64,000 nt of DNA from Karalla daura. Its lineage: Eukaryota > Chordata > Actinopteri > Chaetodontiformes > Leiognathidae. The translations under genes were made by a program, and so were the position numbers. Numbering within the stretch: position 1 is the stretch's first letter; each line of letters opens with the position of its first letter. The stretch covers positions 15,627,320 through 15,691,319 of the forward strand of contig CM055190.1 of the NCBI GenBank assembly GCA_029224185.1, read 5' to 3'. The notes beneath the pieces are model-generated. The model worked only from the letters and a program-made list of their open reading frames with translations, made no database searches and was not told the origin of the DNA. Of this stretch, positions 24,600 to 35,655 are shown in pieces.

Positions 24600-27500
24600 G
24601 CGTGCGCGCCTGCCTCTGCATAAATCACTGCATGTGTGTGAGAGTGCGAAGGCGATGGCGTGTGTATGTTGAGGAGGAGGAGGAGGAGGGGTGGCGGCGG
24701 GGAGGGCGGTGTTTTGGTAGCGGCAACTTCAGCGAGACAGTTATTAAGAAGTGCACCTGGTGGGATGGTTACGAAGCAATTAGTGCATACTAGCGCAACT
24801 CCCACTTCCCCCGAGCTTGGCACCCGAGACGTTGCATGACAAGAGGCAGTTGACTTCCCTGTGCTTATCTCTCGCATGAAGATTGGCGTGTGCCAGAGAT
24901 CTGTTGCCCACTGAATCGTATTGCTCGGCTTTCGTGCCATATCAATAGAATAATAGTCGAGAGGGGGGCTGAGCGGTGCCAACTTTAAATGATCGTCCCA
25001 GCCTGGCAGAGTGTCTGTGTTTACTGTACATGTGAGTCTTTTTTCTTTTTCTCTCCGCACGCCGAGGGGAAATGTCGAGGGCGTAGGTGCACTCCTGTGT
25101 CGGCCCGCCGCGAGTGTGCCTCGAGTGCCGGCATGTGCGTGTGAGCCCGTGTGAATTCGTGCACACCAGCGAGGCCACCAAGTTCTCAGCTAGCAGACCA
25201 GAGATCTGTAGGAGGCCATTAAGGACTTAACTGCCTCCCAGCAGCTTTATTTATCAAAGGGATTCTGAGCCGTGCAGTTCCCCCAGCTTGACTTTCATTA
25301 CCCTTCTAATGTGCCACAGGCAATAGACGGCGAGGGATTAGCGCAGGCTCTTTAAAGGTTTCCACACACTTCAGTTTGTACGGTGATAAGAGACCGAAAT
25401 GTAGTTCCGTAAGACACCAATTCAGAAACCACACACAGGGGAACATTTCTGACAGGGTGAGGTGACTTGACACGACGAGACACATAAAAGCACTGGGGTT
25501 GAAGCGTTTTTCCTCTCCTTTTGGAGAATTGAGAATTTTAATTTCAACAGCGTGCACTGAAAGTCAAGGAGAGTGTGACAGTGGAAGCGGGTGTGAAATG
25601 TGAATGTTTAAAAGCACCCCTGGACGCCTGACTTGGTATGAGAGCGGCTCGTAAAGAAGTTAAAGATGTGAAGCATCGTCTGAGACTGGACTGCGGTGTC
25701 GTGAGCCACGTATCGGACTTCCAAAAAAAAAAAAAAAAACCTGTGGGGGCAGTAACTGTGGACCACAGTGTGGCCATATTGTGTTTTCTTTTGACGGCTT
25801 TCAGTGATCTCAGCATGTTCATTGGCTGGCAAATGGCAAGAGAGACAGAAACATTGCAGTGCAGATCAGGTACTTTCTGAAGAAATATTCCCTCCAATAC
25901 CAGAGAAAACCAACGTTTGTGAATTTCCTGCGTAAAGCAAGTCAGGATTAGGCAGATGCAGTAAGGTCAGCATGGTAGATGATTCATCGTCATCATCAAT
26001 CATTCTAGAAATGCTGCCAACAGCTTAACAGCCTCATGGCATGCTCAGAATTTACAACCGAAGCCCTCTTAGATAACGCTCATTTAACTATTAATTGCGA
26101 GAGATGCACAGTAAAATACACCAGTAGCTCGTGAAATTCAATATTCTCACAGAGGAGTCGTCCAAATGAGAGATTCAGTTGAAGGCTGCCGACTCCGCTG
26201 CTGAGCCCATCCGCACCCCCATGTTGAGCCCTCCTCGGTCTGTCACCACAAGCCCGCGATACAGGTGCAGGTGTTCACATGTATATGGTGTTTGTGCCCT
26301 GCCTTTGTCACGCCAACACCACCACATGTTTTGACTGAGACGGCCGCCGGTGTGGGGGGTCCGGCCCACAGTGCAGCCCCCCCCCCCCCCCGGAGCCGAG
26401 GCGTGGGGATTGGCCAGGGACCGTGCGGTGGTGCGTGTGAACCCCAGGCCCGCCGGGAATAGGCGTCTCACTCCGGCTGCCTCATGTTTGTCATGTTTTG
26501 TAAAGGCTGCCAATCTCCCCTTTGTTGCCGTGGACAGCGGTGACAAACAGGAGAGGAAATGGAGAATCTTCCGTGATGGGAACAAGATCAGGTCAGGAGG
26601 AGGAGGAAGGGATTTTCCCTGGGGAATGGGTTCCTGGCATGAGGATCTGCGGTGCTTACACGTATACCTACCACCCCCTGAGAACATAGGAGGAGAATGT
26701 TTATCTGGAGACTAACATTTGTTGTTGTCGCAAAGGTCAGGTTTCAGGCTTTGCCCCGATGAAGAAAGGAAAAAAATTTGGAAAGGCTGATAATAAGGAG
26801 TTTAGCCTCGCAGTGTAGGCTGATTAGTAAATGTGATTATTTAATTGGCTGCAGATGTTTGTTCGACCAGGATGATGTTTCTATAAACCGCCGTTTGCGA
26901 CCTGCTGTCACGCGCCGTTGTGTTTGATCGGACATGGCAACGTTTGACGTGGACGGCATAAACATGCATCTCACCTCTCCGCAGACGCCGGCCTGGTGGT
27001 TCCAACTGTTTCCTACGAGCTCCACAAGCGTCTGCTGGCTGCTGCAGAGCGCTGGGGCCTCTCCGTGGAGCGCCGGCTGGAGATGATCGGCGTCTGCTCC
27101 AGTCAGATGGCTCTGACCCTGCTGGGGGGACCGAACAGGTGAGGAATGCCTCTCTCTGGGGGTATGAGCTGACTGAGTCGAGCATGTAAAGGAGAGTTGA
27201 TGATCCATAGGTACTTGCAGAGCAATTTATGCATTATGTAACGGTACAAGGAAAGCGCAGCAGTGCTCCCACTGTTTTCCTAGCATGTTGGCCTGTTTCC
27301 ATGGTAATCATTTCTACTATTGTTTCTCTGCTAGTTGGAAGGTGCAGACCTTGACCCCCCTCCATCCTCTCTCTCTTATAGTGTGTTTTCTAAGGAAAGC
27401 CCTGAGGCGAGCAGTTGCACTGCGGGTCAGGGACATCTGAATAGACTGAAGCATCTCTGTTGATTTGCTTTTTCCCCGCGCCTTTATCTGCACTATCGTC

Positions 27501-28811
27501 CTACTTAAGATCAAGCAACCTCAACGCAGGGGCTCAAGTGACAAACAGGTTTACAGTCTCAATCACTTCATTAATTTAGCGTCCTGTTACCTGCGGGTCT
27601 CAAGTTTACACTAGAACTACTCAATGCTGCGAGGGCAGATCAAGTGGAAGTGTTTGTTATAATACCAGATGGAGTTTCACTATTTGCAAACACTTGACCT
27701 CAGTTTATACACAAGTGAATGCAAGTGTCATATCGAGCTTCCTGGTCTTTTCTGTGTAGGTCCAGTGATTAATTGTCACATTTTATTGGTGCAAAAAAAG
27801 GTATTTGCTGTTGTGTGACTGGATAAAATGTGCTGTGGAACCCCAGTTTCACATATCCCTATCACACATGTTGTCTCTGCTTGCGGTGTCATCTTTTCTT
27901 CGTGGCTTCGTTGTCTGCAGACTCACCCCAAAAAATGTCCACCAGAGGCCCACCGTGGTCCTCCTGTGTGGGCCGCACATCCAGGGAGCCCAGGGCATCA
28001 GCTGCGGCAGGCACCTGGCTAACCACGAAGTGGAGGTCATCCTGTTCCTGCCCAACTTCATCAAGATGCAGGAGTCAGTCGCCAGCGAGGTGAACCTCTA
28101 CAGCAGGACGGGCAGCAAGCAGGTGGCCAGCGTTAAAGGTACAGCTCAACAGTATAGACATGTATGTATGTGAGGTGTTCATAGTGACTGGGCCCAGTGT
28201 GGGAACCTGGCACAGTGTGCAAGGATCAGACTACTGTATGTTGACCTGTTGGAGCATTGTTACATAGTGGACTGTTGCCCTCTAGTGGCAACAGCAGTCC
28301 TGGTTTGTCTTGTACCATATCATGGATAAGTAAAGAGTTTTTTTTGTTTTAAGGTGTGTTTTTTCATCGTGTGAGGCTGAATTGAAACGAAAGAGTTGTA
28401 AGTCTGAAGTATAGTTGCCATTGACTTACAACTAAATAGCTGAATATCCCCGTCCTCTCATTTGATCCTGTCCCAGATTTGCCTGCGAGCCCCGTGGATT
28501 TGGTGATCAATTGCCTGGACTGCCACGAGAACGGGCTGCTGAGGGAGCAGTCCTGGTACCGATCGGCCGCTGACTGGGCCAACCAGAACCGAGCCCCCGT
28601 GCTGAGCGTGGATCCCGCGGTGAGCGAGCAGCGTCCCGCCGTGGAGGCAAAGTGGACCCTCTCCCTGGGCCTCCCTCTGCCCCTGGCCAGCACCGAGAGC
28701 AGGGTCTATCTCTGTGACATTGGCATCCCAAAGCACGTGTTCCAGGAGGTTGGGATTCGCTACCACTCACCCTTTGGATGTAAATTTGTAATCCCCCTCC
28801 ATTCTGCGTAA
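14222..28811 (+). CDS. edc3: Enhancer of mRNA-decapping protein 3 (EDC3), complete, six coding exons
   Basis: A scaffold protein of cytoplasmic P-bodies that binds DCP2/DCP1 and the helicase DDX6 and promotes mRNA decapping. Coding exons are 14222-14385, 14540-14736, 20972-21334, 26985-27138, 27921-28138 and 28477-28811. The phases join perfectly to 1431 bases, 476 residues. Residues 1 to about 65 form the divergent LSm domain (start MATDWLGS). A low-complexity Ser/Gln/Thr linker follows. The FDF region contains DECFGD (155-160) and DTDFDFEGNLALFDKAAVF (167-185), the DDX6-binding element. From about residue 243 the YjeF_N dimerisation domain shows GGPNR, CGRHLANH and VDLVINCLDC, ending SPFGCKFVIPLHSA. 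Human EDC3 is 508 residues; the shortfall is in the linker. Introns 3 and 4 are large (6.2 and 5.6 kb). Identity is very secure from the whole-length match to the family. Confidence 0.97.
15140..15330 (-). repeat. Degraded tRNA-like fish interspersed repeat, copy 1
   Basis: Contains the diagnostic block CATGTTTTTGGATTGTGGG near 15161, then a decayed version of the aaacccA-CGCAGACA-like segment and GAAAATGCAAA, and finally CTGGATTCAATC, a decayed reverse-complement tRNA B-box. The same family recurs six times in CSK intron 1. The name used in the literature may be MERMAID-like; I am sure of the recurrence, less of the name. Confidence 0.55.
16741..16772. repeat. Short tandem repeat, 11-bp unit, three copies
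   Basis: Three consecutive TTAGATACAGT-type units inside EDC3 intron 3. Nothing else is associated with it. Confidence 0.8.
19240..20060. promoter_or_regulatory. CpG-rich island inside EDC3 intron 3
   Basis: Strikingly CpG-rich against AT-rich flanks, with dense CG dinucleotides at 19250-19560 and 19800-20030, a (GT)n tract at 19602-19619 and a T-run at 19757-19769. It ends about 0.9 kb before coding exon 4. Open frames on both strands here (for example 19862-20068 on +) reflect GC-rich composition and I recognise no protein. It could be an alternative EDC3 promoter, a promoter of an unannotated noncoding RNA, or a CpG enhancer; sequence alone does not decide. Confidence 0.45.
22757..22960 (+). 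repeat. Probable degenerate fish interspersed repeat with hairpin core
   Basis: Holds the phrases AACTGAAGAAGTC and TTGGATTACGATGACCTGGA, which I recall from a widespread teleost repeat often seen in fish 3' untranslated regions. It includes the long hairpin at 22804-22844. The call rests on memory of the motif, not on an alignment. Confidence 0.4.
22804..22844. repeat. Inverted repeat (17-bp stem, one mismatch, 7-base loop)
   Basis: Arms CTTCAGTTCTGA (22804-22815) and TCAGAACTGAAG (22833-22844) are exact reverse complements. After a single C/T mismatch the stem continues with TGGC (22817-22820) and GCCA (22828-22831) around a 7-base loop. In RNA from the + strand it would form a stable hairpin within the EDC3 pre-mRNA. 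Confidence 0.9.
23115..23146. repeat. (GGA)n repeat
   Basis: About ten GGA units followed by GCAGCAGCAGCC. It encodes artefactual poly-Arg and poly-Pro frames. Confidence 0.9.
23952..23972. repeat. Homopolymer run of 21 C
   Basis: An uninterrupted C tract in EDC3 intron 4. Its exact length may be inaccurate in the assembly. Confidence 0.85.
24560..24594. repeat. (GT)n microsatellite
   Basis: About 17 uninterrupted TG units grading into CGTGCGTGCGCG, then a nearby GGA-rich tract at 24669-24700. Confidence 0.95.
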
Positions 28812-29797
28812 CGGAGCGCCTCAGCATTACATTTATTTACTACCAGGCAATAAGAGGTGGTGGTCTGCTTTTCCACTGGGGACACCTTTACCACTGGATT
28901 TGTTGCAATAGATGAAGAGCAGCCATTTGTTGCAAACCTCTCAACACATCTGAAAAGCATGCGGCGCAGGTTTTTTCCCCGCCACCCTCGGGAAAATCCC
29001 CGGGGTCGGCGTGCGTTGCGTGCGACACCCCTTGTTTTTGAGAGGGAAAGGTTTCCTGTCCTTCGGCGTGTTTTGATAAGGGCTCTGCGACGATGTGAAC
29101 GTGTTTACAAAATGCTGACCACTGTGAGTCTATCTGCAACCTCTGACCCTCTGACCAGTCGGAGCCACAGACACACAGTTCCTGTTTCCTCCTCTAGATT
29201 ACATGTGCAGTGTGCGGCGCAGCGTGGGCTGAAGCGCTCTGCCAACCCCACTTCGCCATTCGTCTGTGCCATCGCTGGTATCCATCCCCATTGTCTGTCG
29301 GGTTCATTGTAGCTCTTTGTAACATACTTAAACGGGTGTGATTCATCTTGTGATGGTTGTAGCATGTTACACTGAAAGTATGATGTTGCGCGGAATGTAT
29401 ATTTGTATTATGTGTGGAAAAGGGAATCCTCAGGAATGTTTAATGAAAACTAAAAAAAGAAAAAAAAAAAAAGCTGAATCCAAGCTCGGTGTCTGGGTTC
29501 ATGACACTGATAATTAAAAATGGTGCAAACACCCTAAAGGATTAATATTCAGTGTTTCTGAATTAGTGCGGATTAGACAGGAATCTGGAGCACACGTTCC
29601 AAGGACCAAAAACATCTGAGACCAGGTTCGTCACTTAGGATTATAGCTAGTTCCAGAAGGTGTGGTTGACACTAATTATTGTTTATAGCAGCAAAGCAGA
29701 TTCAACTACTTTCAGTGACGTAACCACTTCATCCAACCTCCTGTTCTATTTCAGAATATTAGTTTAAAGGTCATATCTGCATCACATGCAGAATAAA
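28812..29797 (+). other. edc3: EDC3 3' untranslated region with candidate poly(A) signals
   Basis: Follows the TAA stop at 28809-28811. AATAAA hexamers occur at 29792-29797, 30311-30316 and 30633-30638; the first gives a 3' untranslated region of about 1 kb, but a longer one is possible. An A-rich tract lies at 29450-29472. The segment 28960-29250 is GC-richer than its surroundings and holds an open frame (28857-29312) that matches no family I know. Confidence 0.5.
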
Positions 29798-30639
29798 AAT
29801 GTACAAACAAAACTTACTTTTGAACTGGCAGCTATCACATGCACTTTTGACATTATGCATGTTTTTTTTTTTCAAAGCTCTTAGGTCCGTGGAAAATTTC
29901 AGCACTTGAAACTTAGACCCAGGGGGTCAAAAAAACTGCTGTCACAAGCTATATATGACAGATTGATTTCTTTTCCTGGGCACTTAATGTCTAATCATCA
30001 TGATAATGTTTAGCAACTCTTGTAATGTACCTCACCAAACAGGAGACCCTAATCAGTTTTCTTTTCCTTATTTAAATTGACCAGTGTTGGTTCAAGCAAT
30101 GGTTGTAGCTGTTCTGCCAAAAAGATGAAACATGGAATCATGCAATTTCAATCAGAGAATTATGCATTATTTCCCAAGCATCCTCAACTGCCCAGGTCTC
30201 GAGGTGCAAAGCCAGCTGAGGTGGCAGCAGAAAAAAAATGTATTGTTACAGTTTCTACAAAGTTTCTGAATATTCATGTTTATTTTGTAGATAAAGCTGA
30301 CGAGTAAAAGAATAAACAAAGCAGTTACTTTTCAGTGATGGGTTATTGTTACTGTGGTTTACATTCATGAGTGTTGTCAACTTGATACACAAAATATTTC
30401 AGAACATTTTCTATGGTTTTGTATTTGAGAGATTTATTGTAGCTTGATGTTTTTGTTCCTTTTTTTGTTTCTTTGTAAGCCTTTTTTTCTGGTAAAACAT
30501 GATCTGGAAGCATGTATTAAAATGTGTCCTGGGTGTACATGTTCAGAACTGTCTCCTTGACAAACATTCAGCCTGCAGCTACAGACTAAATACACTAGGG
30601 TAACACTTGGGTGCTCCTTTGTATGCAAAAGAAATAAAT

Positions 30640-31950
30640 TCTCTTTTTTTTTTTTCCAAACACTGCAATCTGTGTCACAGTCTTTGGCAAAATACTCCTC
30701 AATAGGACTTGAAGACTCCAGCAGCAGCACATTTATCCACAAGGCTGCTGCTATTGGCCTGGCTATCGCAGTTGATTATAAATCATTTATTTGGAAAGTG
30801 TTCAGCATTGTCAACCCCCTAAGAAGGTGAATACGACAGATGATCATACTGTGTACACTTCCAACCAGATCTGCAGGTCATCCTTAATTTTCTATAGTTT
30901 TTTTATGCAACTTTAAATCCGTTGGTGTTTCAGTGGCACCATTACAGAAGAAGGAATACATTATATTTACAAATTCACAGAGTAACAGAAGAGACGGTGT
31001 AATATTTTGTTATACATATTCTGTAACTGTAGATCTGGGCTGTGCAAAATATAGAAATGTAGAATTGGCCTCCATCATGTTCAGTTGGAGATTACTGTTA
31101 AGTTATGAAACAGGTAAGTTAATGGATGGATGGGTGCAACTACAGGATGATGATGATGAATTGGAATGACAGAAAGATGAATTACAAGTCAAAGAAATTC
31201 CACTTTAATGTTACCAAAATGTAATATTTACAAGCATATTAAACAAATTAACAAACAAATTTAATTTAAACAAATTATGCTATATATGCCATATCATGTA
31301 TAGAGATATATCCATAATTATATATATATACAGTTTTTGTTTCAAACACGACCCAATTACTACTAGTACAGTACTAGTAGCAGTAATATTTAGGTAGTGT
31401 TTGAACTATCTACTACTAATACTAATACTGCTACTACTATTAATAATGCTAATATGATTACAGGGAGCTTTCAATATGCTCAAGGTATCTGTACAAAATT
31501 ACTATAGCAATGTATAGAAGACAATAGGAATACAGTAAAATATATGAGTGCAATAGATACATAGAATAAGGATGAACCTTACTTGACTTGATCCACAATT
31601 GGAGTGCTGTTCGCATTCAACACTCAACAGGAAAGAAATACGGCAACAGGTTGCCACTTGATGAATTCACAGTGTATGAACTACCGGTATATGAAATTCA
31701 AAATTCAACTCTTAACTCAAGAACAAGAGACTGAAATGCAGTGTTCACTCTACATTTAATTCTGAACGTGGCACGGCCCTGTTGAGCGTCACTAACAACT
31801 TGAGTGAGCGTCCAGTTTGAGCAACGCTGGCAAACGCCGACGCTTACTAACCATCCATCCATCCGGTACTACTGCATACCATCTAAACTTAGCAGGTCCA
31901 CTCGCTCCCGAGAGGGAGCTGGACTGGAGGAACAAGTCCCGCATCAGTTG
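30640..31950. other. EDC3-CSK intergenic DNA
   Basis: AT-rich, with short runs of ATATAT near 31318 and CTA-type trinucleotide repeats (TACTACTAATACTAATACTGCTACTACTA) split across 31410-31440. No gene, RNA gene or intact mobile element recognised. Confidence 0.65.
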
Positions 31951-31959
31951 CTGCTCACA

Positions 31960-32040
31960 CCTGTTGGGCACGCGGGGGCGCTCTCTGTCCGCGTGGCCTG
32001 TGGCGCCGCGCCGCTCTGCGCATGCGCCCTGGCAGCGGGA
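31960..32040 (+). promoter_or_regulatory. Predicted CSK promoter (CpG-rich, perfect NRF1 site)
   Basis: An abrupt switch from AT-rich to CpG-rich sequence. TGCGCATGCGC, the palindromic NRF1 binding site, is at 32017-32027. There is no TATA box. NRF1 palindromes mark TATA-less CpG promoters, with initiation usually within about 100 bp. A consensus donor follows at 32296, and the next coding exons on this strand are those of CSK. The assignment to CSK is an inference from position. Confidence 0.6.
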
Positions 32041-32295
32041 GCAGGAGACCATTTCCTCCAGCAGCAGCGGCAGGAGCAGCAACAGCAGCAGCAGCATAGG
32101 CACAAGGAGGAGGAGGAGCTGGAGGAGGCCGCACGGAGCTACACATACACACACACAGGGTCCGGCCACAGCACAGCCACGTTTGGGGATTGTCTAGCAC
32201 CGCTGAACCTGGATGTCCCCCGGCTACAAGACTCCTCCCGATGGGCCTTCAGCGCTGACCTGCAGACACATCTGGTCGAATATCGCTCTCTCTGG
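32040..32295 (+). other. csk: CSK exon 1 (5' untranslated), predicted
   Basis: The donor is CTCTGG followed by GTGAGTG at 32296; the 5' edge is approximate. The exon holds CAG/GCA, GGA and ACAC simple tracts. Two short upstream frames are present: ATG at 32213 reading across the splice to a stop in exon 2, and ATG at 32241 with stop at 32256-32258. A third ATG at 32022 (stop 32097-32099) lies in the NRF1 site and is probably upstream of transcription. Mammalian CSK also has noncoding 5' exons far from the start codon. Confidence 0.5.
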
Positions 32296-32911
32296 GTGAG
32301 TGTTTTTGTCTCGCTGTATTCCTCCTCCTCCTCCTGATTCTTATGCTGCCCCTGCTGCTCTAATGGTTTTCTGTTTTAGCTCTAACCAGAGAGGGAGGGC
32401 CGTGATTTTCTGGATCGCTCTTGTCTTATGTTTTACACCGTTTTGAAAGAGTTAAGTCGCAGTCCCAGCGCTAACGTTGAAGCTGTTAGCTCCTTAGCTG
32501 CTAGTTAACGTACAATGTAACGTCACAGGTTCCATTATCGGACACGGTTTTTTGGGAGGGAGGAGGGGGGCTCTGTTTTTATAAAACTCGTGTTAAACAA
32601 ATACCTCCTGTATGCTCTCCTCGTGCGATCATAAGGTTTGACAGTGGAGGAGGGGAGGGGTGGTAAACGACGTGTGATTGTGTTGGCCAGGGTTTTTGCA
32701 GCTGTGGTAACACACAAAAAAACCCTCCTCCCACCTTTCTCTTTTTGCCCTCTTCTTCCATAGTCAGACTGTTCGGGTGCTGCTGAGGCGCTGCGACCGC
32801 GACCTGATGCGTTTTACTGTGTAGTGTAGTGATCGGGTCTGTCACTGCAGAGAGGAGTCAACACAGAGCTGGGCTAGGGGAGTAGAGAAAGAAGAAAAGT
32901 CCATGCAGCAT

Positions 32912-32930
32912 TGTGTGTGTGTGTGTGTGT
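32912..32930. repeat. (GT)n microsatellite
   Basis: Short TG run grading into GCGCGTGCTTGCGTGCGCG. Confidence 0.9.
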
Positions 32931-34224
32931 GCGCGTGCTTGCGTGCGCGAGACATGGCATGTGTGTGAGTGCAGATGGTCGATCGGGATTTGGTCGAATA
33001 AAAACCAGATGCAAGTTCTGTTTGCGGGGACACTGCGGCGTGGCCTTGTGCAGTAGTGTCAGTGGTTTGGGGGAAACAGTCATCTCGTCCGATAATGGAC
33101 TCTGTCATTTTAGCCTCCTTCTCGCAGAGCTCAGGGCTGGATCAGGCTGGAGGTCCAGCCCCTCACATTGAGGAAACACTGATCCCTATCTGTCCGCTCG
33201 TATTGTTTCAGTCTAATGTTTCTCGCCGTATTCACCCGCATTCCTCAGTATTTGTGTAGGTTCGTCTTTGAATCCCCTTCATTGACATATTACAGGAGGG
33301 TGGATTGTGTTACACCATGACATCAGATGTTTCTTTTGAGAGGAAATGAACATTGCTTTTGATGCTGGGGAAATTGCCCCCCCCCCCCCTTGTGAGATGA
33401 GGTCTGAGGTCAGGTTAAGTTGTCTCATCCTGAAGCAGTTAGACACTCCAGTGTCTTGCTCAAGGACACTGATGTGCGCCACCACAGCACAAGTCATTAA
33501 AAGTAAACTGTGGCGTTGTTAAACGCGGAGGAGTGTCTTGCTTTCCCCGGCCGCTGTGGTTTTCGTGTTTGCTCGTCAGTAATTCAGGGTAACAGTCTGG
33601 GTGAAATGTTGAAATGTACATACCTGTGCAAGCTGTGGCACGACGGACAAAAGCAACGCCGTGTCTGCGGCTCATTGTTGCTTCCCATAGCGTTCCCATG
33701 GACCTCACCTCTGTAACACGGCTAATCACTGACAGTCTTTACTCTCTGGCTAGTTTTCAGGCAACACATCCTCCGATTACCGTTTCATCTCTTTATCTAC
33801 CCTTGTTATCTGATATTTTGCTGCTCAAATTCACGCCTGCTGTCTATTTTAGTATCTGAAGTCACTTTGAGGCAGAGCAGCGCAGCAGTCTGGATAGAGC
33901 CGCTGGTAATGGTCTGGTTTGATAGATTATTACATGAAATGAGCCGTTTTGATGATGCCCACCTGTCTTTACATTTGTGCTTATTACAATGAGTGCTGAG
34001 ATGAAGCAGCAGACAAATCTATCACCAAATTGGTAGGAGTGAGTTCACACCCCCCACCCCCCCACCCCCGTGTGTGAAAGGGGCTTGGCATTTATTATTC
34101 CCAATGGAACAGCAACATGTTAAGAATCCATATGGTGCGTCTGTCAGGACCAACCTCATACTAGGATGCTAAACACAGGGCCCTGTGGGTCTGAGAGGAT
34201 GCAATTAGCTCCATTCTCTTTTAA

Positions 34225-34495
34225 TTCTGCCATCCATCCATTGTCTTACCAGCTTCATCTCTCATAGTGTTTGGAGTGTCGGCTCTAGCCTTCTCCAACA
34301 CACACAGGGCAAAGGCAGGGCACACACACATCCAGAGGCAATTTGCAGTCTCCAGTCGACCTAAACGTGCATGTTTTTGGAGTGGGGAGGAATCAGTGCA
34401 GAGAGAGAACATGCAAATCCCACACAGGGTCCAACCAGGAGTTGAACCGAGTACTTTTAGCTGTGATTGCTAGCCACTCAACCAATGTGCTGCCC
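34225..34495 (-). repeat. tRNA-like fish interspersed repeat, copy 2 (near full length)
   Basis: Runs from TCTGCCATCCATCCATTGTC through GGCAATTTGCAGTCTCCAGTC, GTGCATGTTTTTGGAGTGGGG, GAGAACATGCAAATCCCACA and CAGGAGTTGAACCGAG to TAGCCACTCAACCAATGTGC. Read on the - strand, this begins with a tRNA-like head (GGTTCAACTCC resembles a B-box) and ends with an ATGGATGG-type tail. It is the most complete of the copies and defines the family in this window. Confidence 0.7.
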
Positions 34496-35586
34496 TCTTA
34501 ATTAATTTCAGTGGACTTAATGAGTCCTTGGTGGATGATTCAATGCACACCAAATCAAATTCACATTTAGGCAAAAGGATGAGTGAAATATAAATGAAGG
34601 TATAACATGGAATGAAGAATCTCTCCCTTTCTAATTTGTGGGTGACTGTACCCCATAATTGTTTTTATTTTTTTAAGTTGACAGTTGAACTAAGTCAATC
34701 AGAGATCCGAAGATAATCAGAGCATCAATCTAAGGATTCATTAATGAGGAGTCTATGAATAGCTCATGCACACATGCTTTTTAACGTTGGGTTTGAAGCT
34801 AAGTGCAAGGTGCAGGATCATCCATCAATAAGTCAGGGAAAATGAGGAAAACGCGAGTGCGAGAGCTGCCGCCTTTTCATTCCAGCCATTAGGGTTTGAT
34901 GCACGGAGTGTTTTCACGAAGCTCGCTGTCAAATGTACCCGTCCTCTAAATACGGTGTGACTCAGTCCCGGTCTCCATCTGTGATGTCAGACCCAGCGAG
35001 TAAGGCGGCAGGAGCTTAAACCCGTCTCCCCCTCGTCAATACCTCCATCGCCTGGGCTGACTGTCGACTCGATGGGAGTCTAATCAGGGTGCAGCTTGAT
35101 GAGGAACACCAGGTCCCAGGACATGTCTGCGCGGCCGGCTACGTGCCTGCTCTCTGCTTTTTAGTAATGAGTTTTGAGGAGGAGGGGTCGCTCGCGGCCT
35201 GTGTCGATCCTTAAAGCTGCGAGGAGCCGAGCCGTGTTACTGTCTTACGCTAAGCCCCGAGCCGGGCTTATGCGCTCAGCGGGGAAGTAATGGCTCCTCT
35301 GTCTGTAACGCCGACCATCTCATTGCACATTTGAAGCCCGTCCAAGGCCCCGCTGACCTCAACACAATGACCGCGTTGAGTGCACACTGGCCCCGCGGCT
35401 TCTCCTCCGCCTCGCCGTCCACTGTCTCTTTAATCAGCGAGTGTGATATCAGAGCAGGGATTTATCTTGGTGACTTTGGTGCAGAGCTTAACAGTGCGCT
35501 GACACTTGGGAGGAACGGGACATCACAGATGGTGCAAGATAGGCTCTGCACTGTGGTCTGAACCAGCCTGCAGTGTGGTTGTGTTC

Positions 35587-35589
<3 letters not shown>

Positions 35590-35652
<63 letters not shown>
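35590..35652. repeat. (AT)n microsatellite, about 31 units
   Basis: An unbroken 63-base AT tract. It is self-complementary and expected to extrude as a cruciform; it produces artefactual Ile-Tyr frames. Confidence 0.95.

Positions 35653-35655
<3 letters not shown>

Larger units (their letters stand above)
21335..26984 (+). other. EDC3 intron 4 (about 5.65 kb)
   Basis: Contains a near-perfect hairpin at 22804-22844, a GGA repeat at 23115-23146, a run of 21 C at 23952-23972, a GT microsatellite at 24560-24594, an A17 run near 25722 and a C15 run at 26377-26391. The stretch 23540-23760 and 24300-24420 is CpG-rich. No exon with a recognisable product was found. Confidence 0.7.

Noticed and set aside
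26350..26715. 121-codon open frame in EDC3 intron 4
   Set aside because: It begins in a C homopolymer and has no domain, and the true EDC3 exon starts at 26985 with a matching phase.
28857..29312. 151-codon open frame directly after the EDC3 stop
   Set aside because: It is Arg-rich from local GC content, resembles no family I know, and lies in the expected 3' untranslated region without its own promoter or splice signals.
31804..32337. 177-codon open frame over the predicted CSK exon 1
   Set aside because: It is driven by CAG, GGA and ACAC simple repeats, starts upstream of the likely transcription start and reads straight through a strong donor site at 32296. I treat the region as untranslated.
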